Below, piece after piece: positions 8,630 through 17,519 of a stretch of DNA of 64,000 bases (within the stretch, counting starts at the first letter, position 1; every line of letters starts with the position of its first letter). The DNA is from SKIA01 sp047602905 (GTDB taxonomy: Archaea; Nanobdellota; Nanobdellia; Woesearchaeales; SKIA01). The notes beneath the pieces were generated by a model. It did not search any database, had not been told where the DNA came from, and saw nothing but the letters and a program-made list of their open reading frames with translations. The stretch spans positions 82,874 to 146,873 of the forward strand of contig JBLKOP010000002.1 of NCBI GenBank assembly GCA_047602905.1, read 5' to 3'. The translations under genes and the position numbers were made by a program.

Positions 8630-9385
8630 ATGGATGCTCAGAAGCTTCAAGAAGTAGGTCTTACAGAAGGAGAAAGCAAAGTCTACTTAGCTCTCTCAGA
8701 ACTAAAAGAATCAACAACAGGAGATATTATTCAAAAATCCGGTGTTTCAAGCTCTAAAGTCTACGACATCTTAGAGCGACTATCAAAAAAAGGCCTTGTA
8801 AGCATCCAAATAAAAAATAACACCAAACACTTTCAAGCAAAAGCTCCGCAAAGAATACTTGATTTCTTACACGTACAAGAAACTGAGCTTAAACAAAAAA
8901 AGCAGCAAGCAAAACAGCTCATCCAAGAATTACAAGCAATCCAAAGCAGACCACAACAAACACAATACGCAGAGATACTGCAAGGAATACAAGGAATAAA
9001 GACGTTTCTTGAATATTTCTTACAAGAACTACAAGCAAACGACACAATGTACATCATTGGAGCAAACAAAGAATCAATTGATCTCATGGGAGAGTACTTC
9101 AGCGAGTGGCACACTCGAAGAGTACACAAAGAAGTCACATGCCTTGCAACGTACTTACCAGAAGCAACAAGCAGAGCACGTTTTCGTAAACAAACCCCTC
9201 TTACCCAAACACGCATACTTCCTAAAACCATGAAAGCACCAGCGTTTTTTGTTATTGGACGAGACATATCAAGCACGTTCATATTCGGAGGAAGCCCGCT
9301 ATGCATCGTAGTAAAAAATCAGCAAGTAGCACAAAGCTATGAAGAATACTTCAAGTTGCTTTGGGAGCAATCAACACCTCCATGA
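8630..9385 (+). CDS. TrmB-family transcriptional regulator
   Basis: 251 aa. An N-terminal winged HTH (residues about 1-70: LTEGESKVYLAL, then SGVSSSKVYDILERL and KKGLVSI) is followed by a coiled-coil linker and a C-terminal sensor-like domain of the type found in TrmB proteins, which bind sugars in characterised members. The start is the ATG at 8630, about 25 bases after TTTATAAATT, so the message is probably leaderless. The effector and targets are unknown; the divergent gene at 7816-8517 is the obvious first candidate. Confidence 0.85.
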   Translation: MDAQKLQEVGLTEGESKVYLALSELKESTTGDIIQKSGVSSSKVYDILERLSKKGLVSIQIKNNTKHFQAKAPQRILDFLHVQETELKQKKQQAKQLIQELQAIQSRPQQTQYAEILQGIQGIKTFLEYFLQELQANDTMYIIGANKESIDLMGEYFSEWHTRRVHKEVTCLATYLPEATSRARFRKQTPLTQTRILPKTMKAPAFFVIGRDISSTFIFGGSPLCIVVKNQQVAQSYEEYFKLLWEQSTPP

Positions 9386-9461
9386 TGAAGCTGTGTACAA
9401 ACAAATGTTTTTTCTAGTTAGTAACGCAAGTTATTTTGCTTATCAAGTCAATTATGGTTGT

Positions 9462-9959
9462 TTATTGATTTCTGTAGTTTGGTATTGGCATCTCATCCAT
9501 TTCTTTCTGTAGCTTTCTGATTCGTCCGATGCGTTCATTCATTCCTTCTAGGTTTTTGTTTAAGTCGTGTAGCTGGTTGAGGTATCCGAATACTTCATCT
9601 CGGCTCTCAAACAGCGCGTGGTATGAATCGACTAATTCAAGAAACACTTCTTGCATGTCTGAGGGCATGCCTGCTTTCTCTAATTCATTGATGTATTTAA
9701 TTGTTTCTTGTGCTGTTTGTGTTATTGATAGTGTTGTTTTGTATGTTTCTTGTAGTTCTTCTTGTTTTTCTTCTGAAAAATCGTTGTATACTGTTTGTAG
9801 GCTGTCTGCCTTTTGTTGCCAGTAGTCTGGTGTTCTCCAGGCAGGCTCGTCAGGAGAAGTTTTGTTTTGAGCTTGTGCTACTTTTGTTTCTAGTCCTCCT
9901 GTGAGTCCTATCATTGCTGCTCCTGCAACTGCTTGTTTCCATAACGAAGGCTTTTTCAT
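9462..9959 (-). CDS. Secreted helical protein of unknown function
   Basis: 165 aa. The N-terminus has KK, then a moderately hydrophobic stretch (AVAGAAMIGLTGG) and a probable cleavage site after VAQA, so it is likely exported. The mature part is acidic and helical, with coiled-coil character (LQTVYNDFSEEKQEELQETY; NKNLEGMNERIGRIRKLQKE). No enzymatic motif. A perfect palindrome sits directly before the start codon. Confidence 0.7.
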   Translation of the reverse strand: MKKPSLWKQAVAGAAMIGLTGGLETKVAQAQNKTSPDEPAWRTPDYWQQKADSLQTVYNDFSEEKQEELQETYKTTLSITQTAQETIKYINELEKAGMPSDMQEVFLELVDSYHALFESRDEVFGYLNQLHDLNKNLEGMNERIGRIRKLQKEMDEMPIPNYRNQ

Positions 9960-9993
9960 GATACTACTAAAAAGTAGTAATTATATTTAAATG
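9960..9993 (-). promoter_or_regulatory. Promoter and operator-like palindrome of the secreted protein
   Basis: Reverse-strand TATA-like ATTTAAATATAA (about 9980-9992) lies about 25 bases before the ATG at 9959. Between them is the perfect inverted repeat TACTACT-AAAA-AGTAGTA (9962-9979), which would overlap the transcription start, a position typical of archaeal repressors. Confidence 0.5.
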
Positions 9994-10069
9994 TTGTGGA
10001 TTTCTCAATAAATACGAACTGTTCTTAAGAAACTAATGTTAATAAACACCTAAACTAAAAAACTATGTG

Positions 10070-10690
10070 ATGAAGCTGTACTTATCCTCTTACAAAATAG
10101 GTAATGAAACAAAAAAATTACAAGAACTAGCTGGAAAAAAGAAAATAGGATACATCTCAAATGCTTTAGACTTCTCAGGAGTTGATCTTACTAAAAGAAA
10201 ACAGCACATCCAAAAAGATATTTCTGCACTAACAGAACTCTCCTTAGCTGTTGAAGAACTTGACCTTAGAGACTACTTCGGAAACAAACAAGCGTTACTT
10301 ACAAAAATACACGAACTAGGAGGTGTTTTTATTAGCGGAGGAAACGTTTTTGTCCTACGACAAGCAATAAAGCTAAGTTTTTTAGACGAAATACTTCTGC
10401 AGCTACACAACAACAAAGAATTTCTTTACGCAGGATATAGCGCAGCAGGATGCGTTCTATACACAAACCTCAAACCATACCAGATAGTAGATGACGCAAC
10501 ACAAACACCCTACAAAGAACAAAAAGAAGTAATTTGGCAGGGTCTTGGAATACTTCCGTATGCTTTGTTACCTCATTACAAATCAGACCACCCAGAATCA
10601 GAAGACATTGATAAAGAAGTACTGTTTTGCAAGCAAAACAACATCCCGTTTAAAACACTACAAGATGGAGAAGTACTTATAATTGAATAA
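10070..10690 (+). CDS. Peptidase E-like (S51) protein
   Basis: 206 aa. The S51 fold is indicated by GGVFISGGNVFVLRQAI, the nucleophile elbow AGYSAAGCVL (Ser in YSAAG, where the family usually has GxSAG), and a C-terminal LPHYKSDHPES carrying the candidate catalytic His. By family it would be a cytoplasmic dipeptidase for N-terminal Asp peptides or a cyanophycinase relative. The start is ATG 10070; an adjacent GTG at 10067 is the alternative. Confidence 0.8.
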   Translation: MKLYLSSYKIGNETKKLQELAGKKKIGYISNALDFSGVDLTKRKQHIQKDISALTELSLAVEELDLRDYFGNKQALLTKIHELGGVFISGGNVFVLRQAIKLSFLDEILLQLHNNKEFLYAGYSAAGCVLYTNLKPYQIVDDATQTPYKEQKEVIWQGLGILPYALLPHYKSDHPESEDIDKEVLFCKQNNIPFKTLQDGEVLIIE

Positions 10691-10737
10691 TACTTTTTTT
10701 AGTCTACAAAGACTTTTTATATGTTAGATTATACGAG

Positions 10738-11220
10738 GTGTTTGTGAATATACGCGTAGCAAATAAAAATGACTTAGATAAGCTAACAAACATATTTATT
10801 GATTTTAAAGAAGAACTAACTGCGTATGAGCCTGAAGACATAAAAGTGTTTAGAAGAAATAAAAAGCCGTTTTCTTTAATTAAACAAGCAGTAAGTAAAA
10901 AAATAACTGATACAAAAGGAATGTTTTTACTTGCAGAAGAAGGTAATCAAGTAATTGGTTTTGGGTTTGCTACACTAAAAGAAAACGATCACGTTGTTTT
11001 CAAAACAGTTAGGTACGGGTTTATTAATAATATGTGGGTGCATAAATCCTACAGAGGAGAAGGTATTGCTTCAAAGATAAAAAATGAATTATTTTCTTGG
11101 TTTAAAAAAAATAATTGTGGTTACGTTGAGCTTTCTGTTCTTGATACAAACCCTGCAAAAAAGATGTATGAGAAGTGGGGTTTTGAGGTAACACTTACTT
11201 CAATGAAAAAAGTTCTCTAG
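10738..11220 (+). CDS. GNAT acetyltransferase 1
   Basis: 160 aa, start GTG at 10738 or GTG at 10744. GNAT features: strand then NNMWVHKSYRGEGIASKIK, matching the acetyl-CoA pyrophosphate loop (RxxGxA/G), then YVELSVLDTNPAKKMYEKWGFE, the usual C-terminal motif B. TATA-like TTTTTATATG lies about 25 bases upstream. Substrate unknown. It shares SYRGEG-FSWFKK and EKWGF architecture with the GNAT at 11752, so the two are probably paralogues. Confidence 0.85.
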   Translation: MFVNIRVANKNDLDKLTNIFIDFKEELTAYEPEDIKVFRRNKKPFSLIKQAVSKKITDTKGMFLLAEEGNQVIGFGFATLKENDHVVFKTVRYGFINNMWVHKSYRGEGIASKIKNELFSWFKKNNCGYVELSVLDTNPAKKMYEKWGFEVTLTSMKKVL

Positions 11221-11227
11221 GCGTTGT

Positions 11228-11647
11228 TTACTTATCTATTGGATACCAATAAAAGATGTGTTTCTCGTCAAACGCGAAGTATTCTCTTACGCTTCCTACT
11301 TCTTCAAAACCGTTTTTTTCATAGAACTTACGAGCCCAGGTTGTTTGGCTTCCTGTGTTCACGCTTATTCCTCGCACACCAAGTTCTTGGGCGTGTTCTT
11401 TTATTTTGTTCATGAGTTGTGTTCCTATCCCTTCTCGGCGATACTTTTCTCGTGCGAGTATCCAATTGATGATGAGTCGATCACCACTTTTTTCTAGTAT
11501 TGTCCATCCAGCAAGCTCTTTTTCCTTAAAGCACAAGTACTTTGTGTAGTGGTCGCTTGTGAAGTACTTTATTCCTTCGTCGATTCCTTCTTGTGCGAGG
11601 CTTTCGCGCACTAACTCTAAGTCTTCTGGTTGGTATTTTTTTATCAT
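11228..11647 (-). CDS. GNAT acetyltransferase 2
   Basis: 139 aa. Acetyl-CoA loop YRREGIGTQLMNKI and motif B NTGSQTTWARKFYEKNGFEEVG are clear. It is convergent with the preceding GNAT, eight bases apart, and divergent from the next, but its sequence is of another GNAT branch (RimI-like layout). Substrate unknown. Confidence 0.85.
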   Translation of the reverse strand: MIKKYQPEDLELVRESLAQEGIDEGIKYFTSDHYTKYLCFKEKELAGWTILEKSGDRLIINWILAREKYRREGIGTQLMNKIKEHAQELGVRGISVNTGSQTTWARKFYEKNGFEEVGSVREYFAFDEKHIFYWYPIDK

Positions 11648-11751
11648 GAAACGTTTTTTAGTGAGTTTTTCTGCTGCTTGATTTATTATTGTATCTATAA
11701 AAATAATTATTTATTGTTATCTTTAAATACTTCACTTTCTATTTTGATATA

Positions 11752-12231
11752 ATGAGCGTAGAATTATTTCATAAAAAGTACTCAGAAGACATATGTGCTT
11801 TGTTAAAGGAATTCTTGGAGTATACTAGAGAAGCATATAGTGTGCAAGTTCTTGAATTTGATAACTATATTGATTCAAAACAAGATACGTATGCTCAAGA
11901 ACTATTAAGTTCTTTTGTTGAACTAAAAAAATCAAGATTCTTAATTGCACATCATAATTCAGAAGTAGTTGGATACATTGTTGGTTCTATTGAGAAGAAG
12001 CCAAATAAGGTTATGAAAAAATCTGGTTATATCCATAGTTTTTTTGTTACAAAAAAGTACAGGGGTGCAGGTTTAGGTAAACAGTTATATGATTCGTTAG
12101 TTGATTGGTTTAAGAAACAACGTTGTGATCATCTCGAATTAAGTGTTTTTGATGGTAATCAAAAAACTATTTCTACCTATAAAAAATGGGGTTTTAAAGA
12201 GAATGCAATAAAAATGAAAAAGAAACTTTAA
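11752..12231 (+). CDS. GNAT acetyltransferase 3
   Basis: 159 aa. Motifs SFFVTKKYRGAGLGKQLYDSLVDWFKK and LELSVFDGNQKTISTYKKWGF mark acetyl-CoA binding and motif B. The N-terminus (SEDICALLKEFLEYTREAY) is like that of GNAT 1. It is AT-rich compared with flanking genes. Substrate unknown; the third acetyltransferase within 1.5 kb. Confidence 0.85.
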   Translation: MSVELFHKKYSEDICALLKEFLEYTREAYSVQVLEFDNYIDSKQDTYAQELLSSFVELKKSRFLIAHHNSEVVGYIVGSIEKKPNKVMKKSGYIHSFFVTKKYRGAGLGKQLYDSLVDWFKKQRCDHLELSVFDGNQKTISTYKKWGFKENAIKMKKKL

Positions 12232-12315
12232 GCCTAAAAAAGTGATTTTTTCTTAGTAGTTTTTAACAGTAATTTCTTTTACAAAACACTACTCTTTGCA
12301 AACACATATTTTGTT

Positions 12316-12690
12316 TTATTGTAAGCTATAAAAATTATCTAATACGATTTTTGTTGGCGTTGCTCCTTGCAGTATGGTGTTGATGTATGGCGTTATTGCT
12401 TGTGGCTTTAATATTGATTTTTTTGCGTCTTATTCTTGTTCTGTTTGTTTTGGTAGCCGTCTAAGCATTCTTGTGTCTATTGGTCCGAGTTGTACATCAC
12501 ACATGTGTATGTTCTTTGTGCTTTTGCTGTTGTGCGATTTGGTAAGGTTGTGTAGTGCTGCAAACACCATACTCATATACGGAGCTGCTGGTAGCCCATT
12601 GTCTACGCTTTGCCCTGATAACGTAAGTATTTTACCACCATCATTAAGTTTGTTCTTAAGTGCTTGTGTTGTTGCGTATGTGGTTGTTAT
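12316..12690 (-). pseudogene. Short-chain dehydrogenase/reductase (SDR) remnant
   Basis: Reading the reverse strand from about 12690 gives the middle and end of an SDR: GGKILTLSGQSVDNGLP, a degenerate catalytic stretch PYMSMVFAALHNL (the YxxxK lysine is absent), and DVQLGPIDTRML as in the SDR PG-T motif. An in-frame TAA interrupts it after KQTEQE and the frame continues to IVLDNFYSLQ. The Rossmann N-terminus is missing, replaced by the 3' end of the neighbouring gene. A decayed, truncated gene. Confidence 0.7.
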
Positions 12691-12699
12691 TAAAACATA

Positions 12700-13599
12700 T
12701 TATTGTATGAAGTACTCGTTTACTAGTTTTTGTAGGTTGTGTATTACTTCTTTTTCATTAATATCTAGTTGTTTTTGTTTCACGAGTCCTTCTAATAAGT
12801 TGCTTTCCGGAAGAACAAGCAAATTATTTGCAGGTAATTCTTGATGGTATTGGTTGTGTCTGTCTATAAGTACATATCCTTCTGGTTGTTGTTCTCGGTG
12901 TTCTTCGCTAGTGGTTTCTATGGGGGTGAATCTTTCTGTTCTTTCAATAAGGTTTTTGAAGTGTTTTGAAGCAATGATGTCGTTTATTCTTCTTGCTGCA
13001 GGAGTGATTTCTGAGTAGTAAATGTCTTCAGTTACGCTTCTTAGTTCGCCGTTGTATTGCTCTTGCATGATGTTTTCTAACTTATTTTTTTCTTCTAGTT
13101 CGCGTTCAGAAAGATATGTGTCTGCAAGACTGTTTAGGGAGCCCATGTGGTCTGCTAATTGTTCTTGTACGATATATATTGGTTCTTGTGGTTTTCTTAC
13201 TTGAAGCTGATTGAATATATCTGTGTAGAACTGATCTGATTCTTCTTGTATGTCAAAGCGTATTTCTCTCTCTTGCTTATTGTCTGAGGTTAATGCAATG
13301 GTGTATGCTGTTGTTATTATTGAGTCAAGTTCTTCTAATGGTATGTCTCCTTTTGGTTGTCGTTTTATGTCTACTCCATTAATCCATGGTTTGGTTGTGT
13401 TGTCTGTTATGAGTATCTGGTTTTCTAGTTTGCTTCTGTTTTCTTCATACCACTTCGCGATTTCTTCTTTTCCTGTTTCTTTTTTGAATGCGTGTATACT
13501 TACAGGGAGATTGTTTTTTGTAAATTCGTTTTGTATTTCTGGTACGAATCGTTCTAGTAGTTCGTTTGTTCGGTAGATTATGTTGATGTTTTGTTTCAT
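12700..13599 (-). CDS. Uncharacterised protein, second gene of a pair
   Basis: 299 aa from the ATG at 13599, which overlaps the stop of the upstream 65-aa gene (ATGA). Not recognised. Hydrophilic, no signal peptide; it opens with a beta-like NINIIYRTNELLERFVP, followed by an alpha/beta region and helical segments rich in Glu (ELEEKNKLENIMQEQY). An earlier in-frame start at 13650 lies inside the 65-aa gene and is less likely. Confidence 0.7.
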   Translation of the reverse strand: MKQNINIIYRTNELLERFVPEIQNEFTKNNLPVSIHAFKKETGKEEIAKWYEENRSKLENQILITDNTTKPWINGVDIKRQPKGDIPLEELDSIITTAYTIALTSDNKQEREIRFDIQEESDQFYTDIFNQLQVRKPQEPIYIVQEQLADHMGSLNSLADTYLSERELEEKNKLENIMQEQYNGELRSVTEDIYYSEITPAARRINDIIASKHFKNLIERTERFTPIETTSEEHREQQPEGYVLIDRHNQYHQELPANNLLVLPESNLLEGLVKQKQLDINEKEVIHNLQKLVNEYFIQ

Positions 13600-13793
13600 G
13601 TTCTTGTGTGGTATGTGCTTGTATTTCCTGTTGGTCTTTCTCCTACCCAAGTTATTTTTGGTGGTTGTGTTGGGAATTGACTCATGTATGTTTGTATGTT
13701 TGTGTCTAGTAGGGGGTTTAGTTGGTATTCTTCTTTGATGTCTTTTAGTGCTGTTTGTTTTGCTTGGATAACCAAGGGAGTGTATTTTTTCAT
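13596..13793 (-). CDS. Small uncharacterised protein, first gene of a pair
   Basis: 65 aa; helical N-terminal half (LVIQAKQTALKDIKEEY) and a Pro/Thr-rich tail. Its stop overlaps the start of the 299-aa gene, so the two are coupled. Small-plus-larger organisation recalls antitoxin-toxin or chaperone-client pairs, but no motif supports either. A palindrome (13793-13809) abuts the start codon. Confidence 0.6.
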   Translation of the reverse strand: MKKYTPLVIQAKQTALKDIKEEYQLNPLLDTNIQTYMSQFPTQPPKITWVGERPTGNTSTYHTRT

Positions 13794-13881
13794 AACTAAT
13801 AAGTAGTTACTAAAATATATAAATCTTTCTCTTAAAAAAATAGAATAATATATAAAATATAATTATTATATCATAAATAAT
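13793..13881. promoter_or_regulatory. Divergent promoter region with palindrome
   Basis: An AT-rich spacer between the 65-aa gene (reverse) and the double-Lrp regulator (forward). The perfect inverted repeat TAACTA-ataag-TAGTTA (13793-13809) abuts the reverse start codon. TATA-like tracts occur on both strands (reverse ATATATTTTAG about 13810-13822; forward AATATATAAAATATAA about 13849-13865). Confidence 0.5.
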
Positions 13882-14832
13882 ATGAAATTAGACAAATATT
13901 ATCGTAATATCTTGTTTTCGTTAACAAAAAACGCTCGCATACCTCTTAACGAACTTGCTAAACTAATCAATTTATCTCCTTCAACAACTGCGTACAGAAT
14001 ACAACAACTCCAAGAAAATAACCTATTAGAAAACACTTACGCAGTACTTGACCTTTACAAACTCGGCTTTGTAGGATACAGAGCTTACATAACCTTTCAA
14101 GCAACCACTCCTGATCAAGAAGAAGAAATTCTTTCTTGGCTTCAAAAACAAAAACAAGCAGCTGTTCTGTTAAAAACAACAGGAGACGTTGATTGCGTCT
14201 GTATTAGCTGGACAAAAACAGACCTTGAATACTACTCGTTCGTACAAGAACTCAAAGAACACTACCAAACACACATTAAACACATAGAAATAACCTCTTA
14301 CATCAAAGCACATCACTTACAAAGAAACTACTTACTAGACGAAGACGACCAAGAAATACTCACGATAGGAAACACCCGAGAAATAGTAGAACACGACCAA
14401 CTAGACCTACAAATACTTCAGCTCCTCGCAACAAACGCTCGTATAAGCGCACTAGAAATAGCACAACAACTAACTATACACGCACAAACAGTAATTAACC
14501 GCATAAAACGCTTAGAACAAACACAAGTAATAGCAGGATACAGCTGCAGTATTAATACACAACAACTACAGCGAATCTATGAAAAACTCAATTTTGTTTT
14601 CTCAAAGAACACAAACCACCAAGAACTCCTCAGCTACGCAGCAAGCATTCCTGAAAGCATCTACGTTGATGAAGCAACAAACCAATACGACTTAGAGCTA
14701 AACATAGAAGTCTCCTCAACAGCAAGAAAACACGAGATACTAAACGACATAAAAAACCGTTTCGGAGGAGTACATCACTTCAGTCAATTCTCAACAACAG
14801 GATTTAGAAAAATCGTTTATCTACCTGTATAA
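13882..14832 (+). CDS. Tandem Lrp/AsnC-type regulator
   Basis: 316 aa, about twice the usual Lrp length. The first HTH is at residues about 5-50 (LAKLINLSPSTTAYRIQQL), followed by a RAM-like segment. A second HTH is at about 170-220 (LDLQILQLLATNARISALEIAQQL, TVINRIKRL), followed by a second RAM-like domain (QYDLELNIEV). The duplicated arrangement suggests it acts as a fused dimer. Effector unknown. It is divergent from the 65-aa/299-aa pair, a plausible target. Confidence 0.85.
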   Translation: MKLDKYYRNILFSLTKNARIPLNELAKLINLSPSTTAYRIQQLQENNLLENTYAVLDLYKLGFVGYRAYITFQATTPDQEEEILSWLQKQKQAAVLLKTTGDVDCVCISWTKTDLEYYSFVQELKEHYQTHIKHIEITSYIKAHHLQRNYLLDEDDQEILTIGNTREIVEHDQLDLQILQLLATNARISALEIAQQLTIHAQTVINRIKRLEQTQVIAGYSCSINTQQLQRIYEKLNFVFSKNTNHQELLSYAASIPESIYVDEATNQYDLELNIEVSSTARKHEILNDIKNRFGGVHHFSQFSTTGFRKIVYLPV

Positions 14833-14898
14833 CTTGTTATTACATAAAACCATCTGTAGACGAAACCTTTATAGCTATACCAAAACCTTGCATATCTT

Positions 14899-16029
14899 AT
14901 GCATATTGATGAACGAGTACGCCTGATTACACGAAATACTGAAGAAATAATGACTGAAGAAGACCTTAAAAGTCTTTTAGAAAACGTCTCAGAAATCAAT
15001 CATTACATTGGCTTTGAGATATCAGGAAAAATCCATTTAGGAACAGGCCTTATGTGCATGTCTAAAGTAAAAGATTTCATGGACGCAGGAATTACTTGCT
15101 CAGTTTTCCTTGCTGACTGGCACAGCTACATTAATGACAAGCTTGGAGGAGACTTAGACATAATAAAACAAGTTGCTGTTGGCTACTTCATGAACGGACT
15201 AAAAGCAAGCCTGAAGTGCTTAGGAGGAGACCCTGATAAACTCACGTTTGTTCTAGGAAGCGACTTATACCATCATAACGATGAGTATTGGCAAACAGTA
15301 ATTGACATTAGTAAGAACACCTCGCTTTCTCGTATGATGAGAAGCATCACTATTCTTGGCCGAAAAGAAGGAGAAGGAGTAGATTTTGCTAAGCTCATGT
15401 ACCCTCCTATGCAAGTAGCGGATATATTCACCCAAAACATTCATCTTCCTCACGCAGGCCTTGATCAACGAAAAGCACAAGTAATCGCTCGTGACGTAGC
15501 AACAAAAATTAAGAAGCCCCTCTTAGATGATAACGGAGTAGTTGTTAAGCCTGTAGCCGTTCACCACCACTTACTCCTTGGTCTTCTCAAACCCCCCACC
15601 TGGCCTATTCCTAAAGAAGAACTTCAAGAAGCTCTTAGTGCTTTGAAGATGAGTAAGTCTAAACCAAACAGTTCAGTCTATATTCATGACTCCCCTGAAG
15701 AAATTACCAAAAAGATTTCTCAAGCGTTCTGTATGGAAGGAGAAGTAGCGTTTAATCCCATCCTTGACTGGACAAAATACTTGTTGTTTAGAGAAGAAAC
15801 TTCCTCATTAACGATTAAGCGCCCAGAGAAGTTTGGTGGAGACGTAACGTACACCTCCTATGAGTCGTTACGAGACGCTTTTGCAAGCAAAGACTTACAC
15901 CCTGTTGATTTAAAAAACGCTGTTGCGCAAGCAATCATTAAGTTACTTGCTCCTGCAAGAGAGTACTTTAGTAGTGAAGAAGGAGCAAATCTTCTTGCGG
16001 AAATGAATAACATATTAGTTACTCGCTAA
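14899..16029 (+). CDS. tyrS: Tyrosyl-tRNA synthetase
   Basis: 376-aa class I aminoacyl-tRNA synthetase of the archaeal/eukaryotic TyrRS type. HIGH-like motif in SGKIHLGTG near residue 47, tyrosine pocket region LADWHSYINDKLGG, MYPPMQVADIF and the DQRKAQVIAR segment, and the KMSKS loop (LKMSKSKPNSSVYIHDS). It charges tRNA-Tyr with tyrosine. TATA-like CTTTATAGC lies about 25-30 bases before the ATG, so the message is probably leaderless. TrpRS is excluded by the overall archaeal TyrRS signatures, though both families are related. Confidence 0.92.
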   Translation: MHIDERVRLITRNTEEIMTEEDLKSLLENVSEINHYIGFEISGKIHLGTGLMCMSKVKDFMDAGITCSVFLADWHSYINDKLGGDLDIIKQVAVGYFMNGLKASLKCLGGDPDKLTFVLGSDLYHHNDEYWQTVIDISKNTSLSRMMRSITILGRKEGEGVDFAKLMYPPMQVADIFTQNIHLPHAGLDQRKAQVIARDVATKIKKPLLDDNGVVVKPVAVHHHLLLGLLKPPTWPIPKEELQEALSALKMSKSKPNSSVYIHDSPEEITKKISQAFCMEGEVAFNPILDWTKYLLFREETSSLTIKRPEKFGGDVTYTSYESLRDAFASKDLHPVDLKNAVAQAIIKLLAPAREYFSSEEGANLLAEMNNILVTR

Positions 16030-16142
16030 CATACGAACCAGTGCGTTTTATAAATAGCTGCTTGTTCGTCTCCTTTATCAACTCTTTTGTTCTCACAAAA
16101 AAAACGTTTTGTGTTATCAGTTGTTGTTGAACACCTAAAACG

Positions 16143-17420
16143 ATGAAATTCACGCAAATACCTCTTCAGAAACAATTACAACAAGCGCTTACTCGCCAAG
16201 GGTACACAGAACCAACTCCTATCCAGCAACAAGCAATTCCGCTTATTCTACAAGGAGAAGACGTTTTAGGTATTGCGCAGACAGGAACAGGAAAAACAGC
16301 TGCTTTCTGTCTTCCCATCCTCAGTAAGCTTATGGGCTCATCAAGCAAGCCTAAGCGTCCTCGCGCACTCATAATAACTCCTACAAGAGAATTAGCTGCG
16401 CAAATACTCGCCAGTCTTAATACGTACGGAACATTCGCTAATCTACGTTTCTGCGCTGTTTTTGGCGGTGTTAGTCAAGGACCACAAGTAAAACAACTCA
16501 ATAACGGCGTTGATGTTCTCGTCGCTACTCCTGGTCGATTACTTGATTTAATGCAGCAAAAACACATTACTCTCTCAGAAACGTCTTTGTTAGTTCTTGA
16601 CGAAGCTGACCGCATGCTTGATATGGGCTTTATTAACGATATCAAGGAGGTAGTTAAGCAAACTCCTCCAAAGCGACAAACGCTTCTTTTCTCCGCTACC
16701 ATGCCTAAAGCTGTTGAGCAATTCGCTCAATCAATACTCAGAAGTCCTAAGCGAGTAGAGGTCGCTTCTGAATCAACAACTGCTGATAACATCACGCAAA
16801 AAGTTTTGTTTGTAGATCATAACAAGCGCGATAATCTTTTACTACATCTCTTTAAGCAAGAACAACTCCACAAAGTTCTTGTGTTTACGAAGATGAAGCA
16901 TCGAGCAAGTAAAGTTGCTACTCTACTCTCAAAAAACGGTATTAAAGCAGTTGCTATTCACGGCGATAAGTCTCAGAATCAGCGCACACAAGCACTTGCT
17001 CGCTTCTCTCAGGATAAAGTTCGGGTTCTTGTGGGTACTGACGTAGCTGCTCGTGGTCTTGACGTGGATGATATCTCTCACGTGATTAATTATGAGTTGC
17101 CTATGGATGTGGAGAACTACGTTCATCGTATCGGCCGTACTGCTCGCGCGGGTGCTAGTGGAGTTGCGTATAGCTTCTCTGGTCCTGAGGATAAGTTATT
17201 GTTGCAGCAGATCGAGAGTCTTCTTGGTCACGAAATAGAGATTATGCAGCACAAGTTTCACTCAGAAACTGCTCGGCGCGCTCCTGCGAAGAAGAAGTCT
17301 TCTAAACGATCATTTAAAGGCACTAAAGGCGGTCGAGGTGGACGTTCTTCGAAAGGCTCAAAAGGTTCTTCTCAGAAAGGCTCGTTTCGTAAAGGGTTTA
17401 GAAAAGGTAGTAAGAAGTAA
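16143..17420 (+). CDS. rhlE: DEAD-box RNA helicase, RhlE-like
   Basis: 425 aa with all helicase motifs in order: Q motif PTPIQQQAIP, Walker A AQTGTGKT, PTRELA, GG, TPGR, DEAD, SAT, then domain 2 with VFTKMKH, HGDKSQ, VGTDVAARGLD and HRIGRTARAG. The C-terminus is a basic Lys/Ser/Gly-rich tail (about residues 385-425), usual for RNA-binding extensions. By family it unwinds structured RNA, for example in ribosome assembly or cold adaptation. The similarity is to bacterial RhlE proteins, so transfer from bacteria is likely. Confidence 0.9.
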   Translation: MKFTQIPLQKQLQQALTRQGYTEPTPIQQQAIPLILQGEDVLGIAQTGTGKTAAFCLPILSKLMGSSSKPKRPRALIITPTRELAAQILASLNTYGTFANLRFCAVFGGVSQGPQVKQLNNGVDVLVATPGRLLDLMQQKHITLSETSLLVLDEADRMLDMGFINDIKEVVKQTPPKRQTLLFSATMPKAVEQFAQSILRSPKRVEVASESTTADNITQKVLFVDHNKRDNLLLHLFKQEQLHKVLVFTKMKHRASKVATLLSKNGIKAVAIHGDKSQNQRTQALARFSQDKVRVLVGTDVAARGLDVDDISHVINYELPMDVENYVHRIGRTARAGASGVAYSFSGPEDKLLLQQIESLLGHEIEIMQHKFHSETARRAPAKKKSSKRSFKGTKGGRGGRSSKGSKGSSQKGSFRKGFRKGSKK

Positions 17421-17519
17421 TGCTTTTTTTTTAACAAGTATTATTGCATTACCTTGCTTTTTTTTAAGAGCAGAGTAAACTATAAATAGCCCTCCCAAAA
17501 TAATTGGTGTAGAGACTGT

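Noticed and set aside
12374..12844. Forward 156-codon open frame
   Set aside because: It is the shadow of the reverse-strand SDR remnant and the 3' part of the 299-aa gene; composition and residues (Cys/Ser/Leu-rich) are not protein-like.
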